Source: Hirudo medicinalis
Taxonomy: Eukaryota > Annelida > Clitellata > Hirudinida > Hirudinidae
Direction: 5' to 3'
Assembly: GCA_011800805.1 (NCBI GenBank)
Contig: MPNW01000044.1
Span: 52,682-116,681 of the forward strand
DNA length: 64,000 bases
The notes under the pieces are model-generated. The model made no database searches. It saw only the letters and a list, made by a program, of their open reading frames with translations, and had not been told where the DNA came from. This document shows, in pieces, positions 27,501 to 34,699 of the stretch (the stretch's first letter is position 1; every line of letters starts with the position of its first letter). Position numbers and translations under genes: made by a program.

Positions 27501-29833
27501 TCAGCTTCTTCAAGGCTAACCTCAAGACCCATCTTTTCCAACAGTAGTGAAGGACGAAGCACCCCTGACGCTCAAGCTTATGGCTCTTTACAAATGAATA
27601 TATTTATTTATTTATTTAAAGCTTATATTTAAAGTGCCAAAAGCATCCACGACAGGATATAAAAGGCACTATGGTAATCAAATCAATCAGTCCTACAGTC
27701 GAGTGGGCTGGATTTAAAACCAAATGTTAATGACTGGGAAGGTTAAATAGATGAGTTTTAAGGTTATTTTTGATCAATGTCAATGTCTCAGACGATCTGA
27801 CATAATATTATTATTTGCAGATGGATTATTTTCAATTTGTAATAGATTAATATTAAAGTCACCCATTATTGTGGCATTTCTGTTTTCTTTGACTGTGTAA
27901 GATATAAATTCCAAAAATTCTTTGCTGAAAGATTTTAATTTTTTCCAGATGGGGTATAAATTATTTCAATGTCAACGTTCCCCTGTGTTGGCTGCTTGAT
28001 ATTAGAAGATATTCAAATCTTTCAAATTTCCAATTAGTTGCATCAATGAAAATAAATTCGATACTCTCTTTGATGAAAAACCAATGCCTCCTCCCATCAC
28101 TGTTTATGAAGACAAATTTATAACCCTCAATAGTAGGCATTAGATCATCATTCTTCAACCAAGTTTCAATGACACTAAGGATCTCAGCATGACAAGAGGA
28201 CAACAACAATTCCACCTCCTGAAGTTTTTTGAGATGCTTCTATAATTGATGTGCATTAAGGAGAGACCTGATTTATAAACTTGGAACATATCTCTCATTG
28301 CAACATATTTAGCATCCCCATAAAATGCTGGCAGGAAGTCATCCGGATCAAACAAAAAGAAATCAAAAGCAGCCATTTCTCAAATCAAAAATAAAATAAA
28401 AAGTTCATCTTGTTGCAAACATGGAAATCCAAATCAAATTCCCTCCAGAGCCTGAAGTCTGGTTGGTTTGGCAGATACAACTTTTTTGAAGCAGACATTC
28501 CCATTCCATGTCCATGTAGCATAGATCTTTTTTTGTCAGAAGGTGTCTGGCTCTTGCAAATAAGTCCGAATTGAACTTGGTCGGGTGTTCGTTGATGTAA
28601 ATATTGCTGTTTCTTTCCTTTCTCAATTTTTTCCAAAGCATGAGTACCTTATCTCTGGTCTTCTTTGAGGAAAATGTAACAATTGTTCATGGGCCTTTTT
28701 TACTTGGAATTTTATAACTAGCCTCTATAAAATTTTCCACACTGTTCACTCCCAATCTGTTAAAACACTCAACAATTATCTGCACTGTATCTACCCCGAG
28801 ACCTGAGTTGATTTCCTAGTTTTTCTAGTTTTTATGTTGACTTTAATTTTCAACTTTGAATTTTCTTCCGAGGTCTCTGAGATTTTATTACTCATAAGCT
28901 TCATTTCTTTTGAGATTTCAGATTTGAAAATACTGAGTTCACTTTGGATTAATTCTTTCATGGATTATTAGCTTGATTCTAATTTTTTCCGCCAGTACTT
29001 CAATTATAGCTTTGTAGAAATCAAGCCGTCAATTTTTTAGTTAGGAACTAAATTTTCATGTAGACATGATATTTTCTAGTACTACACTTATACATTATTT
29101 CTGTTATTTAATAACCAAAGATAAAAATATATCAACCAAGCATAGGACCCAGTTAGGGCCAACTATCTTGGCCTATTCAACAAAAAGCATAATGTTTGTA
29201 CTCTAAAAAAAAAATTATTTCATTCTAATAAACAGTTGATCTGTCCAGTCAATCATTTTAATGCTTTCACAATGCATCAAATTTTTGGAGTTTAACCAAC
29301 CTTTGCGCAAGTTAATTCTCTAAACGCCTGGCAAATTACTTCGACAGCAACATCTTCATCAATCCAGTTAAGTGTATCATTAATAACACTTTCCATAGAT
29401 CTTAATAAGAGGGATTTGTGTCCCTGCACTAGCTGAAGAAACAAAACAACTCTTGCTTAGACAATCCTCAAGTAAATATCTAAGTGCAAAATGTTGTCAC
29501 TTTAACATGACTGGCAAGGTAAAAATTGCATGAAGACAATAATAGATTTGGCTGTTTCCTTCCAATGTCCTCTAATGAAGTTCTGATTATATTTTGGACA
29601 TCAACATCCCTGTCATACGCAGCTTCAATCAAGGACATTGCCATATCTGCAAAAGTCTTAAGCTCTAATGATTACTTTACGTTTTATTGTGCAACACAAT
29701 CACATAAAATTTGCTTAGGGAACGCCATAATTTTCACCAATATAATTTCTACATTTATAAATATATATATATGTATATAACATTATATACCGTCAATGTA
29801 TCCACCAGTTTTTCTAACAGTTGTAGCTTTCAT
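2240..29833 (-). CDS. MROH1: MROH1-like (maestro HEAT-like repeat protein), N-terminal 943 codons, 22 exons, continues off the left edge
   Basis: Large HEAT-repeat scaffold; vertebrate MROH1 (about 1640 aa) is linked to lysosome positioning and related trafficking. Coding exons (minus strand, 5' to 3'): 29791-29833, 29507-29646, 29301-29432, 21658-21820, 21200-21298, 20979-21127, 16582-16722, 16337-16508, 16128-16241, 15987-16060, 15788-15907, 15605-15715, 15394-15538, 15269-15309, 10361-10496, 10252-10301, 10054-10161, 6797-6916, 3413-3526, 2951-3286, 2731-2810, 2240-2480. All junctions are GT-AG and all phases match, giving 2829 nt. Landmarks in order match remembered MROH1: WDVLFNSWL, AHHGYLELDGG, LWPYLLTFL, KCIGMAG, LILSYGYVALHAP. 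Exon 22 ends in phase 0 with GTGAGT, so the C-terminal 40 percent lies to the left. No exon looks damaged. Introns carry most of the mobile elements here. Confidence 0.9.
4025..4200 (-). repeat. SINE/MITE-like repeat, copy b (second 5'-half type)
   Basis: On the minus strand this copy begins with a 5' half different from copy a (ATGTAAATGTATTTCATTTA, GCATAGCATCAGAGG) and then joins the common part at CCATTTATATAGCGCCCC. Copy d at 26165-26300 has the same 5' half. Confidence 0.6.
4201..5009. other. MROH1 intron 18 sequence, no feature recognised
   Basis: AT-rich intronic sequence between two SINE/MITE-like copies. I see no coding exon, RNA gene or clear repeat family in it. Confidence 0.4.
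5010..5230 (-). repeat. SINE/MITE-like repeat, copy c
   Basis: Reverse-complement copy with the type-a 5' half (AAGTGCCTTCACATCCTATC near 5160, CCATATAAATGG near 5135). The fold-back arms are well preserved: GTGCAGGCTGGCCAAATGGG at one end and GTTTGCAACCCAGCCTGCAC at the other. Confidence 0.65.
5240..5490 (+). pseudogene. C-terminal remnant of a Tc1/mariner-type transposase
   Basis: The open stretch ends with LNSLKNRVQELVIEKGDKIHY, the typical end of Tc1-like transposases (a basic helix then KGxxxxY). A near-identical tail, SLKNRVQELIIKKGD, is on the minus strand at 57.48-57.6 kb next to the N gap. No catalytic residues are present here. It lies in MROH1 intron 18 on the opposite strand. Confidence 0.6.
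5868..6132 (-). repeat. tRNA-Glu-derived SINE, copy 1
   Basis: The minus strand carries a degenerate tRNA-like block: GGTCTAATG (A box) near 6050-6060 and GATTCAAATCCC (B box) near 6020. The outer parts (GCTTCGCCAGTGATATATTC at about 5880; TTTAAAGCTTGTATGC at about 6105) are shared with copies at 24.0-24.35 kb. It is not a functional tRNA gene because the arms do not pair fully. Confidence 0.65.
6133..6796. other. MROH1 intron 18 sequence, no feature recognised
   Basis: AT-rich; no exon, RNA gene or repeat family recognised up to the donor of exon 18. Confidence 0.4.
6797..6916 (-). CDS. MROH1: MROH1 exon 18
   Basis: Forty codons, phase 0 at both ends, acceptor ATATTTGCAG and donor GAG|GTAGTT. 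It encodes NFLVKCIGMAGSKSC and ends TIENERE. NFLxKCIG is one of the best conserved short motifs shared with vertebrate MROH1. It is isolated by introns of 3.1 and 3.3 kb that have filled with repeats. Confidence 0.9.
7480..8730 (-). pseudogene. Tc1/mariner-type transposon remnant with duplicated N-terminal segment
   Basis: On the minus strand, 8720-8600 encodes an N-terminal piece (YLFREIAKEFNRAKTRLM). Then 8315-8094 encodes ALKNLHKLARVEWVKTML and NIIFSDEMKFNMDGP, containing the first catalytic Asp in FSDE. About 7990-7820 encodes LQDNALIHTS and a degenerate proline-rich DLNPIEN-like segment around the second Asp. Stops interrupt every part. Bases 7515-7615 repeat 8515-8610 directly, which suggests the start of a second copy behind the first. 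It sits in MROH1 intron 17. Confidence 0.7.
8731..9690. other. MROH1 intron 17 sequence with TA microsatellite
   Basis: A TA dinucleotide tract lies at about 8774-8800. The rest is AT-rich and uninformative. Confidence 0.4.
10054..10496 (-). CDS. MROH1: MROH1 exons 15-17
   Basis: Exon 15 (10361-10496) encodes VLLRYPLKGFERGFHIVKAL and ends QSSVET plus one base. Exon 16 (10252-10301, 50 nt) encodes IIDVNDDTKWEEKLLG. Exon 17 (10054-10161) encodes LLSNCLQELNADNWPTM and ends LNHPEEK. Phases run 0, 1, 0, 0. WEEKLL matches the vertebrate protein exactly in the expected place. Intron 14, upstream of exon 15, is 4.8 kb and contains a LINE and a hAT. Confidence 0.88.
10570..13190 (-). pseudogene. R2/NeSL-type (REL-endonuclease) non-LTR retrotransposon, 5'-truncated and frameshifted
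   Basis: Reading down the minus strand: RT fingers/palm at 13146-12802 (QKGGIPGVPGCIEHSS, then WLDLANAYGSVPH with the first catalytic Asp); the RT active site as KAFMDD near 12700; the post-RT region at 12458-12222 (FVLLPRLPTIYEIGL); then 11691-11112 with a cysteine-rich knuckle (CKCELCKCKSGTLL, SNCKC), RYTWRHKKVL, and the nuclease block RKPDVVIAS / VPWEDR. The 3' tail ends in the structured repeat at 10689-10581. This protein order (RT, knuckle, C-terminal REL nuclease) is that of R2/NeSL/Utopia-like LINEs. Stops and frameshifts break it throughout. The tail region 10800-11110 is notably richer in CpG than the flanks. Confidence 0.8.
10581..10689 (-). repeat. Structured 3' tail of the R2/NeSL-type LINE, copy 2
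   Basis: Reverse-complement copy of the element at 823-932. Outer arms CGACAGGGA and TCCCTGTCAG still pair. The inner hairpin keeps ACAC/GTGT ends, and the GGGCC-AAAACGTTC block is present with one change. It lies at the 3' end of a recognisable REL-type LINE, which ties the motif to that family. Confidence 0.7.
13597..14946 (+). mobile_element. hAT transposon, decayed, with both termini
   Basis: The left end starts CAGAGTTGTTAATAACA and the right end, reverse-complemented, starts CAGGGTTGTTAACAATA: hAT-style CAG termini. The 8-base sequence CCTTTAGA occurs immediately outside both ends (13589-13596 and 14947-14954), the expected hAT target duplication. Degenerate coding on the plus strand includes DHPHFKLHWLNNE-like sequence near 14100 and, at about 14355-14510, IYFNTRLPATTEVERLVPLG, the hAT C-terminal dimerisation region. 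Many stops interrupt it. A copy of the R2/NeSL-type 3' tail is nested at 14570-14672. Insertion is in MROH1 intron 14. Confidence 0.88.
14570..14672 (+). repeat. Structured 3' tail of the R2/NeSL-type LINE, copy 3 (nested in hAT)
   Basis: Keeps outer AGGGA/TCCCT, an inner hairpin CATTTG/CGGATG, GGCCC/GGGCC and GAAAC. No LINE coding sequence precedes it, so it is a short 5'-truncated insertion, probably into the hAT copy. An AT-rich stretch follows up to the hAT end. Confidence 0.65.
15269..16722 (-). CDS. MROH1: MROH1 exons 7-14
   Basis: Eight closely spaced exons: 16582-16722 (VKCAVIECLGQMSF), 16337-16508 (ALFHVIKASGAIDSALIE), 16128-16241 (KLFPERVMFFVLGKLETV), 15987-16060 (GDIFREKQKNILNSLKMI), 15788-15907 (VKRKLAEVIVGIAHHGYLEL), 15605-15715 (ENSVNKFGVECMDNNDL), 15394-15538 (ILWPYLLTFLTLEPF), 15269-15309 (DVPRPSSLFARLI). 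AHHGYLE and LWPYLL are diagnostic MROH1 segments. The last donor is ATT|GTGGGT; the alternative GCTCG|GTTAAT gives an incompatible phase. Compact introns of 70-110 nt occur here, unlike the multi-kb introns elsewhere in the gene. Confidence 0.92.
17078..17215 (-). repeat. tRNA-Glu-derived SINE, copy 2
   Basis: On the minus strand the ends GCTCCCG and CGGGAGC pair as an acceptor stem, with B box GATTCGAATCCC at about 17112-17123. The A-box region is shortened relative to the 24.1 kb copy. It directly abuts the 3' side of the LINE at 17.2 kb. Confidence 0.65.
17222..19610 (-). pseudogene. R2/NeSL-type non-LTR retrotransposon, second copy, frameshifted
   Basis: Down the minus strand: SGIPYLVYKKCPKAM (19345-19533); QKGSAPGVPGCIEHTT and VVWLDLENA (19041-19259); RT active site as KAFMDDTTLIT at about 18.92 kb; MEFKPSKSRSLALTRGKL (18539-18889); LVLLPRLLWPLTIYEIGLLF (18259-18639); LAFVIRSIYDVLPSRD and the knuckle region (17832-18059); RAYFLREGAS (17605-17850); nuclease block LTVPWEDR then GMVGQSTYTFLQEIGL (17248-17583). 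It matches the 10.6-13.2 kb copy module for module but extends further 5'. At least five frame changes are needed to follow it. The structured 3' tail is absent here. It is more GC-rich than its surroundings. Confidence 0.82.
19680..20978. other. MROH1 intron 6 sequence, no feature recognised
   Basis: AT-rich sequence between the LINE and exon 6. I see no exon, RNA gene or clear repeat family. Confidence 0.4.
20979..21820 (-). CDS. MROH1: MROH1 exons 4-6
   Basis: Exon 4 (21658-21820) encodes EQSLDCQVAASDVIGSLYRK and ends LALVN plus one base. Exon 5 (21200-21298) encodes VPATMPYLKACLGTCSTLL. Exon 6 (20979-21127) encodes LANFSEAIIEYKYSN and ends SWLNSKDLK. FSEAxxEY and AWDVLFNSWLxSxxxK align with the vertebrate protein around residues 210-260. 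Phases 0/1, 1/1, 1/0 are consistent. Intron 3, upstream of exon 4, is 7.5 kb. Confidence 0.9.
21960..22300 (+). repeat. Dispersed AT-rich repeat, inverted copy at 52.5 kb, with degenerate hammerhead-like end
   Basis: About 280 bases here match 52490-52760 in reverse complement; the block around TTGAATAGAATTCCCA and TTTATTTATTTTCTAATGCA is the clearest. Near 22250 it contains CTGAAGATG, a small stem, CAAAAC and the closing pair ACT/AGT, which resembles a decayed version of the motif in the Penelope-type repeats. Confidence 0.5.
22301..23700. other. MROH1 intron 3 sequence, one uninterpreted ORF
   Basis: A 99-codon open stretch on the minus strand (23264-23563) has no family I recognise. No other support for a gene here. 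Confidence 0.3.
23720..23880. repeat. Dispersed repeat shared with 1.2 kb
   Basis: Second copy of the 1201-1350 sequence, same orientation; contains ATGATTAAATAAAGAATATA and TCATCTGCGTGTTTTACAAA. Confidence 0.55.
24040..24240 (-). repeat. tRNA-Glu-derived SINE, copy 3
   Basis: Best preserved copy. The minus strand reads GGTCTAATGGTTAAGAC (A box), an anticodon-like CTC in GCCTCTCAC, and GTTCGAATCC (B box at about 24164-24173). The 3' side (toward 24040) shares GCTTCGCCAGTGATATATTC with the 5.9 kb copy. The acceptor stem is imperfect, so it is a SINE head and not a gene. Confidence 0.72.
24262..24365 (-). repeat. tRNA-Glu-derived SINE, copy 4 (partial)
   Basis: Starts with the same GATGATTAGGATGGTGCTC boundary, has a decayed B box (CGGGATATGAATCC), and jumps to the TTTAAAGCTTGTATGC flank. 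It lies head-to-tail about 20 bases from copy 3. Confidence 0.55.
24530..24700. repeat. Dispersed repeat, inverted relative to 57.9 kb
   Basis: CAAGGGAATATAATTTCTGT followed by CTAGGGGATACC matches the reverse complement of about 57930-57980. No coding content. Confidence 0.45.
24950..25900 (-). pseudogene. Tc1/mariner-type transposon remnant, copy 2
   Basis: On the minus strand, about 25500-25390 encodes MQKKFSGPDGYKYYCMTSGK, corresponding to the region after the first catalytic Asp; 25150-25100 encodes CCPNLNPIENVL, the usual segment after the second Asp. The style matches the 7.5-8.7 kb copy. Stops and frameshifts are frequent. It lies in MROH1 intron 3. Confidence 0.65.
26165..26300 (+). 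repeat. SINE/MITE-like repeat, copy d (second 5'-half type)
   Basis: ATGTAAATGTAATTCATTTA leads through GCATAGCATCAGGGG to CCATTTATATAGCGCTCC and GTGCAGGCTGG. It has the same 5' half as the 4.1 kb copy and lacks most of the fold-back 3' half. Confidence 0.55.
27090..27570 (+). pseudogene. LINE RT C-terminal fragment, plus strand
   Basis: Plus-strand conceptual translation with stops gives ILSRLDNCNSLLHQLSSAS, LQRIQHKAACL, then HVRSLRSALELPQHSHPK and FFKANLKTHLFQQ, the standard tail of many CR1/L2/Jockey-type ORF2 proteins. It is oriented opposite to the LINE it interrupts. Confidence 0.7.
27571..27960. other. Low-information stretch between LINE fragments
   Basis: A TTTA-rich tract follows the LINE fragment at about 27600, and a degenerate endonuclease middle segment probably continues on the minus strand. 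I cannot define more. Confidence 0.3.
29301..29833 (-). CDS. MROH1: MROH1 exons 1-3 with start codon
   Basis: Exon 1 (29791-29833) starts ATG at 29833 and encodes MKATTVRKTGGYID plus one base; donor GTATAT. Exon 2 (29507-29646) encodes MAMSLIEAAYDRDVDVQNII and ends NFYLASH. Exon 3 (29301-29432) encodes LVQGHKSLLLRSMESVI and ends LTCAK. The start is chosen because it is the first ATG giving a phase-compatible join; the second methionine (exon 2) aligns better with the vertebrate start region, so a shorter protein is possible. Upstream of the ATG, on the minus strand, is the region with a duplicated segment at 29.96-30.24 kb. Confidence 0.85.
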
Positions 29834-29960
29834 TGCTTACAAAAACCTTTCAAAATGCCCATCGACGATGTCACGCACTTCCTGTTGGAGCTGCCTGCCT
29901 TCAAATGTACTTGTTTACATCTGAATGTCACATGACACGACTTTTGCAACTCTTTTGTCG

Positions 29961-30240
29961 TCAAAATCTGCACTTTTCAATTCCTATTAATTAGTACTTC
30001 TCCCACGTCAATTTCAATAATTGATATCTCAAACGTTTGATACACTGTTCTACTTTAACGTGTATTTAAGGCTTGTTCGATAATCTTCGTAAGTAATGCG
30101 AAATTCGTTAATCTAGTGAGACACTATATGCTACGACCTCAAAATTGACATTTTTCAAGTTCTATTAATTAGTACTTCTCCCACACAAATTTTAAAATTT
30201 AATCTTACAATTTTTTATACATTATTTTACTTTACCGATG
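29961..30240. promoter_or_regulatory. Diverged direct duplication just upstream of MROH1
   Basis: Two segments of about 100 bases (29961-30060 and 30139-30237) are related; they share 23 identical bases at 29984-30006 and 30162-30184 (core ATTAATTAGTACTTCTCCCA). They lie 130-400 bases upstream of the MROH1 start codon, so they may be in its promoter or 5' UTR. Function is not shown by the sequence. Confidence 0.45.
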
Positions 30241-30759
30241 ACTGTTTGGAAGATCTTGAATTAGCTTCGTCACTTCTAACACATTTGTGATCTGGAACAC
30301 ACCGAATGTCACAGACTGCGAGATGACTTGAAACGATGGAGTTGGAGCAGAGGACGATCTATCTCGAACTTTTTCGATCTTTGAAATGAAATAATGAAAT
30401 GTTGCGAAAAATCATTGGCACCCATTGGATGAGGCTTTGCCTTGTTGCGGATCTGACAAAAATTAAAAACGCAACTGCTATTTTTACAGGCTTTTATTTT
30501 ACAGCAACAGAGTTCACAGAATGAACAACACTCAGAGGAAATCGTATAGTCAGCAAAGAGTAAGAGTACAAGATTAAGAATCAAGCGAGACAGAGAAAGA
30601 GTCCTAAACAAGGGTAGACGTCAAGTGAAGAGTCCGGAGGAAGATGTTAGAGTCGCTCCGCCTGGTTCTCCAATGACTTCGCGCATCTTTGTGCTGTGTG
30701 CGTGTGCGTGTGCTCCTACAGCCTCTACCCATGATACCATTCAGTGAACGCCACATTTG

Positions 30760-31080
30760 GCGAGATGATTTACAAATCTCGATGATGTCGAGTGACAGTC
30801 TCTCTCTTTGACCTTAAGAGTTTTCTGAAGACTCTCTGGTGAGCCCGCCACTCCACCACATCAGGGCCCGACTGCATTTTGAGAGCCGCTTTTTCGAGGC
30901 GCCTTACTACCCATTTTGCGTCACAGCATTATATAATATCGCGATCGAACCATGGATCGGAAATACGCAAGTGGATGCATACTGATCTCTGTGGAATTAG
31001 CTGATCAATGGCGTTGAGGATTGCATCATGGAGCCGGGAATCAGAGACATCAACATCGACATTGTCAATATAGAACCCGA
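30760..31080 (-). pseudogene. LINE ORF2 linker fragment
   Basis: On the minus strand: RISDPWFDRDI, then AKWVVRRLEKAALK, then VFRKLLRSKRETV. PWFxxDI...RRLE...LLRxKR is the linker between endonuclease and RT in many CR1/Jockey-type LINEs. It differs in composition from the LINE immediately to its right and appears to be a separate insertion. Confidence 0.55.
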
Positions 31081-34000
31081 TGACCTACTCGTCCTGGCAA
31101 AAAAATCACGACAATCTTGCATATGGTTGGTAGTCGCCGAAGAGGAAGTACAATTTTTTAAGGATGGAATAGGGTGATGTTTGCAACATGTGATGGTCAA
31201 ACTTATGCATGGGAATACCTGAGTGTAAAAAATTTGTTTCATGATATATATGAGCGTTGAAAGGTAAGCTTAATGCAACACGTACAAATATTTTTTGAAG
31301 AATAAGTAACAGATGTAAGATAGTGGAGTAAATGGATGCCCAGATTAAGTTGCAATAATTTAGATGTGGATGTATGAGGGAGTCGTATAAAGTGATGGCT
31401 GTTTTTATATTAATATAGCGGCGCATACGAGAAATTATGCCAATATTACTGGAAATCTTACTGATTAGATGATTGATATGCAATTTGAAAGAAAGATGTT
31501 CATCCACAATAAGCCCAAGAAACTTACAAAAACCAACACAAGATATAGGAGAGCCAGCGATACAAATAGAGAGGCCATCGAGGGATAATTTTTTTCTAGA
31601 GCCATGGAATATCATATAAACTGTTTTCTTGACATTTAACGACAAACAATTAGCACCACACCAATCCGCTACTTTTCCAAGTTCAGTATTCATGATATTA
31701 TGCATGTGCCTTATATCACTGCCAGATATAAATACATTTGTATCATCAGCGAACATTAAAAACCCCAAAATCTCGGAGGAATTGCATAAATCATTAACCC
31801 AAACCCATTTAAACCAAAAATAGAAGAGGATCTAACACAGAACCTTGTGGAATGCCCAAATTAACAGATGTGGCAGATGATGCAAAATTATTGAACAAAA
31901 CCAATTGAGTCCGATTGTTCAAGTAACTTCTATACCAAGATAAACATGTGCCTCTGATACCGCAGTGATGTAATGTATCCATTAAAATGTCATGATTGAC
32001 AGTATCAAATGCTTTGGCAAGATCCAAAAAACCCCCATTGTGAGGTTTCCTTGGTCTAAGGCATCAGGATCTTGGAAGGATCTCTGAGGAGTGAAATTGG
32101 CACGTATGTCGAATGGTTTTGTCGGAAACCGAATTTGTTTTCTTTAATGACGGAGAATTTTTCTAGGAATGAAGTAGTTCTATTGAACATGGTTTTCTCA
32201 AAGAATTTAGAAAAATATGGAAGGACTGATATTGATCTGCAGTTCAAAATATTTTCCCTGGAATCGGATTTATGTAGAGGGATCACTTTTGCAATTTTTA
32301 AGGCATCCGGGAATACTCCAGAATTGAACAAACAATTTATTATTGCTGCCAGAATGTGGGCAATTACTGGCACTGAAATGTTTGCAAGAGGTCGATTTGA
32401 TCAAGACCCAGACTATGGGACTGCTTTAGAGATCTTGATATCTGAATGATTTCATCTGGAATGACATTCGAGAATAACATTGACTGTGGAACAGCATTTT
32501 TGAGATATTCACAATGGTGTCTACAACGCGGAGCAATTTTTATAGCGAGATCACATCCAATACTAGAGAAGTAAATATTAAACGCATTTGCAATTTCAGC
32601 TGGAGTACTCATGGTTGACCATCGCTATCGTAGAATGTACTCACTGGTGGGTGGCAAGTATTTCCACTAAGGAGGTGTTTTAACAGATCCCAAGTTTTTT
32701 TGCCATTGCTTTCACATTCACAAAATTTGGTGGAATAATAATTGGTGATTGCTGCCTCTTTAATTCTTTTGAACTTGTTTCTGTAGGAAATAAACTTTGA
32801 TTTATTATCAGCTGAGGGATTGGCAAGGAGTGTTCTATAGAGAGTGTTTTTTTTCTTGCAAGAATTGAGAAGACCAGGAATCATCCAAGGTTTTCACCTT
32901 CCTTTTCTTGTATGGACAAGAGGCTTTCCATTTATTAGTGGTAGGGAAACAGCTACCATAGCTGCTGTAATATTTATTGATGAACGACATTATTTGTCGT
33001 TATAAAGCCCTTGTGACATCACCTTTGTTGCAATAACACAATATGTCAGACCAGTCTTCCTTCATCAAATTATTGACAAAGCTCATCTTATTTGCATCGC
33101 TTTGGATTCTCAGAGTAACCTGATTCCTTGAGTCACAGTAACAGCCACTTAGGGACAGGTAAATAGGAAGATGGTCAGAGGTGTCGTCTATGATTATCCT
33201 CTCTGTCAAAGATATTTGAGATGTTGTCAATTATTGTTGCGCTTGTTGAGGTGATTCTTGTTGGAAGTGTAATTTTTGGATGGAGGCAGTGACTTAACGT
33301 CGTATTCTGAAATTCCTGAAATGCCGTGCTATTTGGAGTTTCCAATAGATCGAGGTTGAAGTCTCCAAGCAGAATACAGTTTTGTTGTTTTGTGATGTGA
33401 TCAAGCAAGAGTCTGAACTCATCGTTAAATACTTTCACATTGTTCGGGGGTTGATATACAACTCCCAACATCAGTGTGCTGTGATTGAGTTCCAACCTGA
33501 CAAATAAGCCTTCAAATTATGAGAAATTAAAGGATAAGTTAATCGTGGAAAAGTGTAAATCCTGATGAATAAGGAATCCAATGCCACCACCTCTCTTTCC
33601 AGATCGACAAGATGCTATGAAAGAATAACCAGGAATAAAAATGGATTTAGAATCAGAGCTTAACCATGTTTTGGTCACAGCAATTATTTTTGCTTTTATG
33701 TTATTGTTCAGAATGATTATATCATGTAATTTGTTGGACAAACTTCTGCAATTGATTTGAAGAAATGAAACTTCTTGAGGCAATCTTGGCAACTTCTCAA
33801 AATCAGTAGGGGTTATTGTACACATTCGACTTGTCAGTCAACAAACGTAATTCATCAGGGGTAAACATAAGTCTTATTTACATCATCAGCCAATTCCTTA
33901 TCATCAGCCAATAGAAACATTGCTTAAATTGTCAAGGTCAATAGCAGTCAAATAAAAATGAAAACTTATATTCTTCAGGAAGCAGACTCCATGATGAGAA

Positions 34001-34680
34001 AAAGAAAACTGCAGATATCAAACAAAATGAAGTTAGTATTTCTCCGAATCAAGGCTCCGAACTGGAGTTGGTCCTGAGTTTTCACCTTTCTTGAATTAAA
34101 CATGACCATTCCAAGTCCAGGTTGAAAAGAGCTTTTTATCCTTTACAAGATTCCTGACTCTGGCAAAAATCTCTGAGTTTGGCTTGGTTAAATGTTCGTT
34201 GATGAAGATCTTTGATGATCTATATTTGTGCAGTGATTTTCCCAGAGCATATTCTCTGACCATCTTTGAGGTGAAGGTGACAACTATTGGACAAGGGCCA
34301 CTTTTGCTAGGAATCCTGTAACTAGACTGAATGTCCTTCTCTGAGAAGTTTGGAGTTGCAGCAATTGACAACTGTTTGGACCGTATTTCTTCGAGTCATT
34401 CCTTGTACCTGACCCGCCGTGACAAAAGAAGGTGTGGTGACCACTTCAGCCAATAGCATCTGGCAACCCACAGATTACCAAATTGTTGGCTCTCAACTGT
34501 GTCTCAACTAAATCAATTCTTGTTTTGAGACGATTATTTTCTACACTAAGTTCATTTACCTTTCCAATTAATTTAGCCATCTCCTCTCCAACAGCAGACT
34601 TAGTCAGTACAAGCATCTCTTCTCTGGATTTCAAAATCTTTGTCCTGATCTTGTCAGCCAAATTATCGATTGTTGCTTCA
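30990..34680 (-). mobile_element. Jockey/CR1-type LINE, near full length, with ORF1 and ORF2, inactivated
   Basis: ORF1 region 34661-34096: coiled-coil segment (GKVNELSVENNRLKTRID) then IFINEHLTKPNSEIFARVRN. ORF2: apurinic-type endonuclease 33825-33000 with LQINCRSLSN, VTKTWLSSD, LLGDFNLDLL and DDTSDHLPIYL; RT 32884-31106 with VIPLHKSDSRENI, DLAKAFDTVNHDI, NLGIPQGSVLDPLLF and the active site FADDTN. The order and spacing are normal for a two-ORF LINE. Frameshifts separate the blocks, and the endonuclease Glu expected in the TETWL-type motif is Lys (VTKTWL). It occupies the intergenic space between divergent MROH1 and the RhoGAP gene. Confidence 0.82.
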
Positions 34681-34699
34681 TCGAATTCTTCACATTTCG

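Larger units (their letters stand above)
25800..28641 (-). pseudogene. Jockey/CR1-type LINE, second copy, shredded
   Basis: Minus-strand pieces in the correct order: ORF1-like NIYINEHPTKFNSDLFARAR (28641-28405); endonuclease start LMHINYRSISK and VIETWLKNDDL (28376-27961); endonuclease end IGPTSAILIDNIFTN (27007-26720); RT segments SGNFPIWKTAHVI and NHKKGPTSDP (26487-26214); QGSVLGPMLFLIYIND-like sequence near 26090; and C-terminal LHWLPIHNHIIFKIALMTYR (26012-25812). Interrupting it are an opposite-strand LINE fragment (27090-27570) and a SINE/MITE-like copy (26165-26300). An internal deletion removes most of the RT palm. Confidence 0.75.
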
